Shown: one piece after another, positions 1-6,068 of the stretch
How positions within the stretch are numbered: position 1 is the stretch's first letter
Layout of the letters: each line of letters starts with the position of its first letter
DNA from: a bacterium
GTDB lineage: Bacteria; Sumerlaeota; Sumerlaeia; UBA8349
Direction of reading: 5' to 3'
DNA: 6,068 bases
Assembly: GCA_013203855.1 (NCBI GenBank)
Contig: JABMPG010000371.1
Span: 1-6,068, forward strand
The notes under the pieces: model-generated
Databases searched by the model: none
Seen by the model: the letters and a program-made list of their open reading frames with translations, nothing else
Told to the model about the DNA's origin: nothing
Program-made: the position numbers and the translations under genes

Positions 1-1
1 C

Positions 2-790
2 CGGTATGCTGCGGATAAAGTCATTCTGGCAGCGGGGGGAAGTTCGGCCCCGAACCTGGGATCGAATGGGACTGGCTTTCGGATCGCCGCCGCTCTGGGG
101 CATCAGTTGATCGAACCTTTTCCGGCTCTGGTCCAACTCTGCCTGGAAGAATCTTTCCTCAAAACAGTCAAGGGTCTGAAGATCGACGGACGCGTCCAGG
201 TCCACGTGAACGGAAGACCGAAACGCGCGGAGACAGGCGAGATTCTCTTCGCTGACTACGGCATTTCCGGCCCGCCGGTTCTGGACGTCAGCCGGGATGC
301 CTCGGAGGGTCTTCAGAAGGGGCAGCCCGTTGAGATCAGTCTGGACCAGTTCCCGCAATGGACGGCAGCGGAACTGACTGGCAAGATCAAGCGGCGTTTT
401 GAAATTGCGCCCCACAAGACGGCGGAATTCGCGCTGGTCGGATTCCTCCATAAGCGTCTCATTCCCGTGGTTCTCAAGAGTACGGGGGTGCCCAACCTCC
501 ATGTGCCCTGCGGGTCTCTAACGGAGGAACAGGTTCGGAGTATCGCGATATTCCTGAAGGACTGGCGAATGCCCTGCACTGCCACTCAGTCCTGGATGTA
601 TTCCCAAGTGACGGCGGGTGGCGTGGACACGCGGGAGGTGGATGCGCGGACCCTTGAATCGCGCCGCGTGCCTGGAGTATATCTGGCCGGGGAAGTGCTC
701 GACGTGGACGGCGACTGTGGCGGGTTCAATTTGCAGTGGGCCTGGACTTCCGGCCATATCACGGGCGAAGAGGCGGCAACTGCGCTATGA
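2..790 (+). CDS. HI0933/YhiN-family flavoprotein (NAD(P)/FAD-dependent oxidoreductase), 5' end missing
   Basis: The reading frame is open from base 2 to the TGA at 788-790, giving 262 visible residues. An internal ATG at 107 is not the true start, because family-typical sequence precedes it: VILAAGGSSAPNLGSNGTG, then A-A-A-L-G-H and P-F-P-A-L-V-Q-L. The C-terminus carries the family signature: Q-V-T-A-G-G-V, then V-P-G-V-Y-L-A-G-E-V-L-D-V-D-G, then G-G-F-N-L-Q-W-A-W. These match the HI0933-like (COG2081) flavoproteins, FAD-binding cytoplasmic proteins whose substrate is mostly unknown. The family is usually about 400 residues, so roughly 140-150 N-terminal residues, including the Rossmann GxGxxG motif, lie upstream of the window. 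The stop codon overlaps the next gene's start (ATGA), implying one operon. Family assignment is firm; the reaction cannot be read from the sequence. Confidence 0.93.
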   Translation, partial: RYAADKVILAAGGSSAPNLGSNGTGFRIAAALGHQLIEPFPALVQLCLEESFLKTVKGLKIDGRVQVHVNGRPKRAETGEILFADYGISGPPVLDVSRDASEGLQKGQPVEISLDQFPQWTAAELTGKIKRRFEIAPHKTAEFALVGFLHKRLIPVVLKSTGVPNLHVPCGSLTEEQVRSIAIFLKDWRMPCTATQSWMYSQVTAGGVDTREVDARTLESRRVPGVYLAGEVLDVDGDCGGFNLQWAWTSGHITGEEAATAL

Positions 791-2418
791 TTCGTATTAC
801 AGGACTCCAGCTTCTCCTCGATCATTCCGAGCAGGATCTCCGGCGGAAGGTATGCGAACGTCTCGAGATTCCGGAGGCCGCGCTGACCGCGATGGAAGTG
901 CGCCGGCGGGCGGTGGATGCCCGGGGCCGTGTGGCATTTGTGTATACCGTCGACGTGGAAATAGAGAGTAGCGAGCCGGGAGGAGTAGCCGGTGAAGCCT
1001 GGGAGGGCAAGGCGGGTGTTTCGATTGCTCCCGATCTGGGGTATCGTCTTCCCGCGAAAACTTTGCGAGCGCCGGAGATTCGGCCGGTTGTGGTCGGCGC
1101 GGGTCCGGCGGGGCTCTTTGCCGCTCTCACGCTGGCGGAGATGGGGTTGTGTCCGCTGGTCCTGGAACGGGGCCGGGAGGTCGGCCAGAGGGCCCGGGAT
1201 GTATTGCGTTTCTGGGAAAACGGCGAACTGGATCCGGAGTCGAATGTGGCTTTCGGGGAGGGCGGGGCCGGAACCTTCTCCGATGGCAAACTCGCGACCC
1301 AGATCAAGGACCGGGAGAATCGGAGCCGAAAGGTTCTGATTGAACTGGTCGGGGTCGGCGCTCCCGACGACATTCTGTTCGACGCGAAGCCGCATGTCGG
1401 CACCGATCGCCTGGCCGCGGTGGTCGCGGGTCTGCGCCGCCGGATCATCGAGATGGGCGGTGAAGTGCGGTTCGGCTGCAAGGTGGAAGACCTGCTGATC
1501 GACGACGGCGCCATTCGGGGAATCCGAACGGGGGATGATGAAATTCGGACAGACTCTGTCATCCTTGCCATCGGCCACAGCGCCCGGGACACTTTCAAAA
1601 TGCTCCGGGAACGCGAGGTGCGCCTGGAACCGAAGGCCTTCTCCATTGGCGTGCGGATCGAGCATCCCCAAGAAATGATCGACCGGGCTCAATATGGCCG
1701 ATTCACGGGAAATCCCCTATTGGGCGCGGCGGATTACAAACTCGCGCATCATGCTTCGACGGGCCGCACGGCCTATGCGTTCTGCATGTGCCCGGGCGGC
1801 GAGGTCATCGCCGCGGCCTCCGAGCCGGGCTTTCTCGTGACCAACGGGATGAGCCGCCGGGAGCGCCGAGCACCCAACTCGAACAGCGCGCTTCAGGTGA
1901 GCCTGGAGCCGAGGGATTATCTGACCGGTGAAGGCGATGTTCTGGCAGGCATCGAATTTCAACGGCGGTGGGAGCGACTGGCTTACGAGATGAACGGAGG
2001 CGACTATCTCGCCCCGGCGCAACTGGTGGGGGATTTTCTGGCGGGGCGTGCATCGCGGGAGATCGGAGATGTGCAACCCTCGTATCGGCCGGGCGTTGTG
2101 CTCGGAGATCTCCGAGAATGCCTGCCGGATTGGGCGGTTGCGACTCTGAAAGAGGCCCTGCCCGCGATGGCCTGCAAACTGCGCGGATTCGCGCGGCCCG
2201 ACGCGATTCTGACTGGCGTGGAGACGCGGAGTTCTTCTCCGGTCCGGATTACCCGGGGAGACGATTCGCAGAGCGCCAACATCCGTGGGCTCTACCCGGC
2301 GGGAGAGGGCGCGGGATATGCCGGAGGCATCATGTCGGCCGCTGTGGACGGAATCCGCGCTGCCGAGGCCGTGGCTCGCCGATATGTAGAGGCGGGGCTG
2401 GCCGAAAGTATTCTATAG
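787..2418 (+). CDS. COG2509-type FAD-dependent dehydrogenase
   Basis: The protein has 543 residues from ATG 787 to TAG 2416-2418. An in-frame ATG at 736 would add 17 residues that lie wholly inside the upstream gene; I prefer 787 because it gives the classic ATGA stop/start overlap and the family-like N-terminus M-I-R-I-T-G-L. Residues 1-95 form a small N-terminal domain. The FAD Rossmann motif V-V-V-G-A-G-P-A-G is at 101-109, followed by an acidic strand end (V-L-E-R-G). G-E-G-G-A-G-T-F-S-D-G-K-L is at 157-169, F-C-M-C-P-G-G at 332-338, N-G-M-S at 353-356, and the C-terminal FAD-contacting G-E-G-A-G-Y-A-G-G-I at 506-515. All are hallmarks of COG2509 uncharacterised FAD-dependent dehydrogenases, which are cytoplasmic. 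A weak GAAGAGG lies 13 bases before the start, so translation probably depends on coupling to the upstream flavoprotein. The substrate is unknown. Confidence 0.95.
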   Translation: MIRITGLQLLLDHSEQDLRRKVCERLEIPEAALTAMEVRRRAVDARGRVAFVYTVDVEIESSEPGGVAGEAWEGKAGVSIAPDLGYRLPAKTLRAPEIRPVVVGAGPAGLFAALTLAEMGLCPLVLERGREVGQRARDVLRFWENGELDPESNVAFGEGGAGTFSDGKLATQIKDRENRSRKVLIELVGVGAPDDILFDAKPHVGTDRLAAVVAGLRRRIIEMGGEVRFGCKVEDLLIDDGAIRGIRTGDDEIRTDSVILAIGHSARDTFKMLREREVRLEPKAFSIGVRIEHPQEMIDRAQYGRFTGNPLLGAADYKLAHHASTGRTAYAFCMCPGGEVIAAASEPGFLVTNGMSRRERRAPNSNSALQVSLEPRDYLTGEGDVLAGIEFQRRWERLAYEMNGGDYLAPAQLVGDFLAGRASREIGDVQPSYRPGVVLGDLRECLPDWAVATLKEALPAMACKLRGFARPDAILTGVETRSSSPVRITRGDDSQSANIRGLYPAGEGAGYAGGIMSAAVDGIRAAEAVARRYVEAGLAESIL

Positions 2419-2496
2419 GCGCGAGATCGTGTGAAACCGGCGTCCTCGACGGTCTGTCCAGCCAAGGGCAAGTGGGTCACATTTCCTGTCGCGCGC

Positions 2497-3285
2497 TCAA
2501 ATTGAGGATCTCTGTCGGGATGCTTCGTAGAAAACGATGCCGGCGGCGACGGAAACATTCAGAGAACCGACGTGGCCGATCTGCGGAATTCGGGCTTGGA
2601 AGTCGCACTGGTCGATGATCTCGCGGCGGATTCCGCGGCTCTCATTGCCCAGGACGATGGCCAGGGGGCCGGAAAGATCTACCTCGGGCAGCGGATCGTG
2701 GGCCTTCTCCGTGGCGGCAAGCAAGCGGATGCCCTGATCGCGGAGTTCTTTCGCTATTTCAAGCGGATCGTCGGAGCGGACAATATGTACATGGTTCACA
2801 GCTCCGGCCGAAGCGCGGGCGGCAAGGCTGTTGACCTGGCACTGGCCGTGGGTCCCGATGCATACGGCGTGGAGGCCAAAAACCTCAGCAGAACGGACGA
2901 TGGCGCCGAAATTGAAAGGATCCTGAACGCCGTCGAGGAGCGTGAGCAGGGGCGGTCTGGGGAGGTCTTGAAGGCTGGAGAGAAGTTCTTCGACGGAGAG
3001 ATAAGGGAACTCGGCCATTTTCGCCAGATAGCCCTGGTGATCGGTGGCGTGGCAGAGCTCGATCAACCGCGAGGCGGACTCCGATCGAACGGGGGCGCCG
3101 ATCTTGACCGCCAGGCGCTCGGTTTCCTCGCGTTCGGGGGAGGGGAGCGCTTCATCGAGGAGGAGTTCGATAACAGGCCAGCGCCCCGCCACGAGAATCT
3201 CATGGACGAGATTGCGGCCCCAGACCCAGCTACGCTGGTGGCTGTCGAGGAGTTTCAGCTTCTTTCGGCTTTTCCCGCGTGACAT
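2497..3285 (-). CDS. rlmB: RlmB-type 23S rRNA 2'-O-ribose methyltransferase (SpoU/TrmH family)
   Basis: The protein has 262 residues, close to the usual RlmB length of about 245-260. It carries the three SPOUT knot motifs. Motif 1 is L-L-D-G-V-Q-D-P-F-N-F-G-A-I-V-R at 116-131, with Asn125 and the likely catalytic Arg131. Motif 2 is I-V-L-G-N-E-S-R-G-I at 210-219, with Glu215. Motif 3 is I-P-Q-I-G-H-V-G-S-L-N-V-S-V-A at 233-247. The N-terminal region (W-G-R-N-L-V-H-E-I-L, then D-H-Q-G-Y-L-A-K-M and F-P-Y-L-S-V-E-E-L-L) matches the RlmB substrate-binding domain. RlmB methylates the 2'-OH of G2251 (E. coli numbering) in the 23S rRNA P-loop using S-adenosylmethionine. A GTG at 3291 could extend the protein by two residues, but the ATG at 3285 has a Shine-Dalgarno at ideal spacing. 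The gene is monocistronic in view and convergent with the flavoprotein pair. A related tRNA or rRNA SpoU enzyme cannot be fully excluded. Confidence 0.93.
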   Translation of the reverse strand: MSRGKSRKKLKLLDSHQRSWVWGRNLVHEILVAGRWPVIELLLDEALPSPEREETERLAVKIGAPVRSESASRLIELCHATDHQGYLAKMAEFPYLSVEELLSSLQDLPRPPLLTLLDGVQDPFNFGAIVRSAEVFGLHAVCIGTHGQCQVNSLAARASAGAVNHVHIVRSDDPLEIAKELRDQGIRLLAATEKAHDPLPEVDLSGPLAIVLGNESRGIRREIIDQCDFQARIPQIGHVGSLNVSVAAGIVFYEASRQRSSI

Positions 3286-3293
3286 GGACACTC

Positions 3294-3298
3294 CCTCC
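3294..3298 (-). promoter_or_regulatory. Strong Shine-Dalgarno of rlmB, deciding the start
   Basis: On the minus strand GGAGG (within TGGAGGGAG) ends 8 bases before the ATG at 3285. The alternative GTG at 3291 would sit only 2 bases after it, so the ATG is the better start. Confidence 0.75.
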
Positions 3299-3308
3299 AG
3301 GGACTGCC

Positions 3309-3337
3309 ATTGTCCGAGAGGGATGGACGGAAGTCAA
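3309..3337 (-). promoter_or_regulatory. Sigma70-like promoter of rlmB
   Basis: On the minus strand there is a -35 element TTGACT (complement of 3332-3337, 5 of 6 consensus) and a -10 element GACAAT (complement of 3309-3314, 4 of 6). They are separated by exactly 17 bases. The -10 ends 23 bases before the rlmB ATG, predicting a leader of roughly 15-17 bases that just includes the Shine-Dalgarno. Spacing and placement are both ideal, but this is a prediction from sequence only. Confidence 0.6.
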
Positions 3338-3350
3338 GCAACCCGCCGGA

Positions 3351-3375
3351 CGCTTTTTGTATTGAAAGAAAAGCG
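3351..3375. repeat. Perfect 7-base inverted repeat, possible operator
   Basis: CGCTTTT at 3351-3357 is the exact reverse complement of AAAAGCG at 3369-3375, with an 11-base spacer. It lies 14 bases upstream of the rlmB -35 element and overlaps the only candidate rightward -35 element. Its size fits a dimeric regulator site. It is not a convincing intrinsic terminator, because no U-run follows either arm outside the stem. Chance occurrence is possible. Confidence 0.35.
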
Positions 3376-3391
3376 CTCGGGCATTCACAAT
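3362..3391 (+). promoter_or_regulatory. Weak candidate promoter for the sulfatase-like gene
   Basis: TTGAAA at 3362-3367 (5 of 6 to the -35 consensus) is followed after 18 bases by CACAAT at 3386-3391 (4 of 6 to the -10 consensus). Transcription from here would leave a leader of nearly 200 bases before the ATG at 3594. I found nothing better closer to the gene. The elements overlap the 3351-3375 palindrome. Confidence 0.25.
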
Positions 3392-3571
3392 GCACCTGGG
3401 CTCGGTTGGATTCGGGTGAGTCCGCCATTCTTGCTTTCCGCTACCGGTGTTTCGAGCAGTGGCCTCCGGCCGCAAAGAGGGACGGTGACGATAGAGTTCT
3501 CTACGATCCCGAATTGGATAAGCGATAGGATCGGCTCGAGCATTGACGAGCGGTAAGCGGCACCCCCCCTG

Positions 3572-3577
3572 AAGGAG
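3572..3577 (+). promoter_or_regulatory. Shine-Dalgarno of the sulfatase-like gene, unusually far from the start
   Basis: AAGGAG ends 16 bases before the ATG at 3594, longer than the usual 5-10. There is no other ATG, GTG or TTG in frame after the in-frame TGA at 3570-3572, so the ATG at 3594 is the only upstream start. A weaker GGA at 3585-3587 is nearer and could serve instead. Confidence 0.4.
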
Positions 3578-3593
3578 CGTTATCGGAATCGCC

Positions 3594-6068
3594 ATGTCTA
3601 CCAAAACCCAGAGAGTTCTCTCGATCGCCTTGCGTATCCTGGCCGTGCTGGCTTTCCTTGTGGCTATTCAGGCGGGTCTTCAATACTACACCTATCGCCA
3701 GCTGGGCATCGATCTGGATCCTATGCTCCGGTGTCTGGAGGAGGTCCGAGAGCGGGCTTCGGAAACTCAAGAGAAGGCCCAAGGCTTCGACCAGTCCGCG
3801 GCGCTGCGGGAACTTGGTCAATCGAGAGACAACGGCTTTCTCTATCGGTTCGACGACCACCTCGCCGATGCGGAGTTTCCGTCCCGGGAGGCATCGCCCA
3901 GCGAGAAGATCGATCCCTATCTGCTGCGTTGGGAATTCGATGGGGACGATTCGGTGGGGATAGGGATGGAGATCGGCTCGTCTCAATCGAAGGACGGACT
4001 GCTGGTATTGACTTGGCCCGGACAGAACTCGCACCTTCAGACAATGGATTCGGTGGAACTCGAGCGGAGCGACGTGGGCGCACTGCACCTGAGAATGCGC
4101 CAGATAAAGGGGCGCACTGCCTCGCTATCGTGGGGCACGGATCCTTCCACGATTCGAGCTCAGCAACCGGGACGGGGGGTTCTGACGATCCATACCATCC
4201 CGGGGAGCCAGTTTCAGACCTATGAAATCGATCTGACGGCGGCGCTTTTTCAGGAGCGCGTTTCAGGCGATACCATCCGCCGGATATTCTTCCGCCCCAG
4301 CGATGTCGAGGGAGATCAGGTAGAGATCGACTATATCCGCTTTGTCTCTCGCCGGGCGGCCTATGCGGTGAGCGACACAGGCGCGGGCTACCAGACCCTC
4401 GGCGATGAAACGCGACGGGTTCTGTTTGTCAATACACCCTATGAGATCGACTATATGGTGGACATTCCAAACGAGTCGGTGAGCCTGGAGACCGGGCTGG
4501 GAGTGCTGCTAGCAGATGCGCCGACTTCTTTCCAGGTGTTTCTGACAGAAGATGATCGAACCACGACGCTTCTCAGCCAGTGGGTGGACTCGACATCAGG
4601 CTGGCAGGATGCGGCCGTGGATCTCTCCCACTGGAAGGGGAAAAGACTGCGTCTTCGGTTTTCGGCGGAAGGCGAAGGGTCGAACGTGGCCTTCTGGGCG
4701 AATCCTCAGCTGCGGGGGACCCCTCGCAACCGGTTCAACGTGGTGATCGTTCTGGAGGATGCGCTACGGGCGGATCGCATGTCCTGCTATGGTTTCGAAC
4801 GTCCGACTACACCGGAAAAAGCCCAACTGGTGGGAAAAGGGGTTCAGTTTCACCGGGCCTATTCGCAGGCCGTGGGCACGCGCATGTCAGTCTCGAGTTT
4901 CATGACTTCGCTCTATCCCACCGCGACGGGCGTGTGGGATCACACGGAGATGCTCAGCGACTCGTACCTGACTCTCGCGGAAATTCTACGCTATCAGGGC
5001 TTTGCCACGGCGTCCTTCTTTCAGAATGACAACGCGGGCCTCGCCTGCGGAGTCCACCAGGGCTTTTCCCGCCTTTTCGACGCGCGGACGGTCGGGGAGC
5101 GGGCGGAGGGTATGTACGGCGAGGTGCTGGAGAATTGGCTCGACGAGAATCAGAACCGGAACTTCTTCCTGTACCTCCATCTGGTCGATCCTCACGGCCC
5201 CTACGATCCTCCCAAGCCGTTCGATCAGTGGTACCATGACGGATATCCCGGCGCGACCCCGATGCCCAAGTATGGAGGCTTCGATCCGGACTGGGTAGAG
5301 TATCCAACCGCCGAAGGGCGGCGCGATCGGTACGACGGGGAGATCGCCTACAACGACAGTTATCTGCCTAGCCTGATGAAGATGTTCGATGAGCGGGACC
5401 TGAACGAAGAGACATTGTTCATTTTTATTGCCGACCATGGCGAGCATCTCGGAGAGCACGGCTATTGGAATCACGCTCCTCCCGGATACGTTCAGGTTCT
5501 TCACGTGCCCCTCATCATGGTCTATCCGCGGGCTCTGCCACGAGGTTTGCTGGTCTCGCAGACGGTTCAACTGCTGGATCTGGCGCCAACGATCCTGGAT
5601 CTGGCGGGGATAGCGACCGATGACTTCCTGATGGAGGGAGTCTCTCTTCTTCCCCTGATCCGGGGAGAGAGACTTGAGTACTGGGCCTGTCGTCCGGCGA
5701 TCTCAGAGGAAGTGACCTACCTCCCCAGGGACAAGTCACGAACGGGCCAGTTTGGGAGTCTGTTCTACAAGCAGTGGCATTTTCTTAACTCGGCGGAGTT
5801 CTCCGGATTCAACCTGACCCAACCCGAGAATCTGCCTCGGCGGACGTTCCTGAAGGTTTTCAATCAGGGAACGGATCGCCAGGAGCAGGTCCCGCTCCAG
5901 AACTGGTTTCTGAGTCGCCTGTACGATCGGGAAATCAAGCCCGAGTATGAGTGGATTCAGAGCAGCAATCTGGCGGTGTGGAAGGCGTTGACCGGTGGCG
6001 AGAGGTCGCAGGTTCTGTATGACCCGGAGGCGCAAAAACGGCTGGAGAATCTCGGGTATGTGGGGGGC
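3594..6068 (+). CDS. Membrane-anchored sulfatase-superfamily protein with atypical active site, 3' end missing
   Basis: The frame is open for 825 codons from ATG 3594 to the window end without a stop. Residues 1-7 are basic (K4, R7) and 8-28 are a hydrophobic segment without a lipobox, suggesting a signal anchor and extracytoplasmic location. Residues 44-64 look helical and charged. Residues about 109-252 and 265-378 are beta-rich non-catalytic segments. The alkaline-phosphatase/sulfatase-fold domain starts at N-V-V-I-V-L-E-D-A-L-R-A-D (382-394). It continues with R-P-T-T-P (403-407), H-L-V-D-P-H-G-P-Y-D-P-P (529-540), A-D-H-G-E-H (613-618), His627 and L-D-L-A-P-T-I-L-D-L-A-G. Presumed metal ligands Asp389, Asp614, His615 are present. 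The canonical C/S-x-P-S-R is absent: the position is Thr429 in G-T-R-M-S-V. The last residues, E-N-L-G-Y-V-G-G, resemble the usual sulfatase C-terminus, so little is probably missing. The substrate is unknown; hydrolase, transferase or inactive are all possible. Confidence 0.88.
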   Translation, partial: MSTKTQRVLSIALRILAVLAFLVAIQAGLQYYTYRQLGIDLDPMLRCLEEVRERASETQEKAQGFDQSAALRELGQSRDNGFLYRFDDHLADAEFPSREASPSEKIDPYLLRWEFDGDDSVGIGMEIGSSQSKDGLLVLTWPGQNSHLQTMDSVELERSDVGALHLRMRQIKGRTASLSWGTDPSTIRAQQPGRGVLTIHTIPGSQFQTYEIDLTAALFQERVSGDTIRRIFFRPSDVEGDQVEIDYIRFVSRRAAYAVSDTGAGYQTLGDETRRVLFVNTPYEIDYMVDIPNESVSLETGLGVLLADAPTSFQVFLTEDDRTTTLLSQWVDSTSGWQDAAVDLSHWKGKRLRLRFSAEGEGSNVAFWANPQLRGTPRNRFNVVIVLEDALRADRMSCYGFERPTTPEKAQLVGKGVQFHRAYSQAVGTRMSVSSFMTSLYPTATGVWDHTEMLSDSYLTLAEILRYQGFATASFFQNDNAGLACGVHQGFSRLFDARTVGERAEGMYGEVLENWLDENQNRNFFLYLHLVDPHGPYDPPKPFDQWYHDGYPGATPMPKYGGFDPDWVEYPTAEGRRDRYDGEIAYNDSYLPSLMKMFDERDLNEETLFIFIADHGEHLGEHGYWNHAPPGYVQVLHVPLIMVYPRALPRGLLVSQTVQLLDLAPTILDLAGIATDDFLMEGVSLLPLIRGERLEYWACRPAISEEVTYLPRDKSRTGQFGSLFYKQWHFLNSAEFSGFNLTQPENLPRRTFLKVFNQGTDRQEQVPLQNWFLSRLYDREIKPEYEWIQSSNLAVWKALTGGERSQVLYDPEAQKRLENLGYVGG

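Larger units (their letters stand above)
3286..3593. other. Divergent intergenic region between rlmB and the sulfatase-like gene
   Basis: These 308 bases have no convincing coding sequence; the open frames crossing them lack family-like composition and run into the flanking genes in antisense. The rlmB Shine-Dalgarno and promoter occupy the left end. A 25-base interrupted palindrome lies at 3351-3375 and overlaps a weak rightward promoter candidate. Two short inverted repeats sit in the likely sulfatase leader: CGATCC at 3504-3509 with GGATCG at 3528-3533, and GCTCG at 3534-3538 with CGAGC at 3547-3551. A run of seven C lies at 3563-3569. No tRNA or recognisable riboswitch was seen. Confidence 0.6.

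Noticed and set aside
736..786. 17-residue N-terminal extension of the COG2509 gene from ATG 736
   Set aside because: The extension lies inside the conserved C-terminal coding region of the upstream flavoprotein. The ATG at 787 gives the stop/start overlap and a family-like N-terminus.
586..1692. 368-codon open frame on the - strand opposite the flavoprotein genes
   Set aside because: It spans the junction of two well-supported genes, is rich in Pro, Arg and Ser as expected for reverse-complemented GC-rich codons, and has no recognisable motif.
2436..2453. Possible terminator in the 78-base convergent gap
   Set aside because: On the minus strand an ACCG/CGGT stem (or a bulged CGTC/GACG stem) is followed by only TTTC. 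It is too short and lacks a proper U-tract in either direction, so I do not call a terminator.
2419..2494. Long-range pairing of GCGCGA (2419-2424) with TCGCGC (2489-2494) across the convergent gap
   Set aside because: Six GC-rich bases 64 bases apart are easily found by chance in sequence of this composition.
2572..3282. 236-codon open frame on the + strand antisense to rlmB
   Set aside because: It lies almost exactly opposite rlmB, which has all three SPOUT motifs, a promoter and a strong Shine-Dalgarno. The antisense frame shows no recognisable domain and is the common shadow seen in GC-rich genes.
3230..3604. 124-codon - strand frame covering the intergenic region
   Set aside because: It overlaps the 5' end of rlmB in another frame on the same strand and covers its promoter; it has no family resemblance.
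3501..4088. 195-codon - strand frame, and a similar 194-codon one at 4986-5570, opposite the sulfatase-like gene
   Set aside because: Both are antisense to a long frame with clear sulfatase-fold motifs and show no domain signature of their own.

Overview
This is a GC-rich bacterial window (about 60% by eye). It has three densely packed housekeeping-type genes on the left and one long, incomplete gene for a membrane-anchored sulfatase-superfamily protein on the right. I see no RNA genes, insertion sequences, CRISPR arrays or other signs of mobility. Large secreted sulfatase-fold proteins with extra N-terminal beta-rich regions are common in Planctomycetota, Acidobacteriota, Myxococcota and related uncultured lineages, so such a bacterium is plausible. 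The window has no phylogenetic marker strong enough to assign a phylum.

Left part (2-2418, + strand): the 3' two thirds of a HI0933/YhiN-type flavoprotein gene overlaps the start of a complete COG2509-type FAD-dependent dehydrogenase gene by the four bases ATGA. The two poorly characterised flavoproteins are therefore almost certainly co-transcribed and translationally coupled.

Middle (2497-3285, - strand): a complete SpoU/TrmH-class rRNA 2'-O-methyltransferase of the RlmB type faces the flavoprotein pair convergently across a 78-base gap. It has its own well-formed sigma70-like promoter and a strong Shine-Dalgarno sequence.

Intergenic (3286-3593): 308 bases between the divergent rlmB and sulfatase genes. 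It holds the rlmB promoter, a 25-base interrupted palindrome, a weak candidate promoter pointing right, and two small inverted repeats in the presumed sulfatase leader.

Right part (3594 to the window end, + strand): 825 codons open without a stop. The protein has an N-terminal membrane anchor, about 350 residues of non-catalytic beta-rich sequence, and an alkaline-phosphatase/sulfatase-fold domain. The metal-site motifs look intact, but the canonical formylglycine signature C/S-x-P-S-R is absent; the nucleophile position is Thr429 followed by R-M-S-V. This is the most interesting point in the window, because the protein may be a threonine-nucleophile transferase or hydrolase, or a degenerate enzyme, rather than a standard sulfatase. 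The genes do not form one obvious pathway, and I found no convincing novel multi-gene system.
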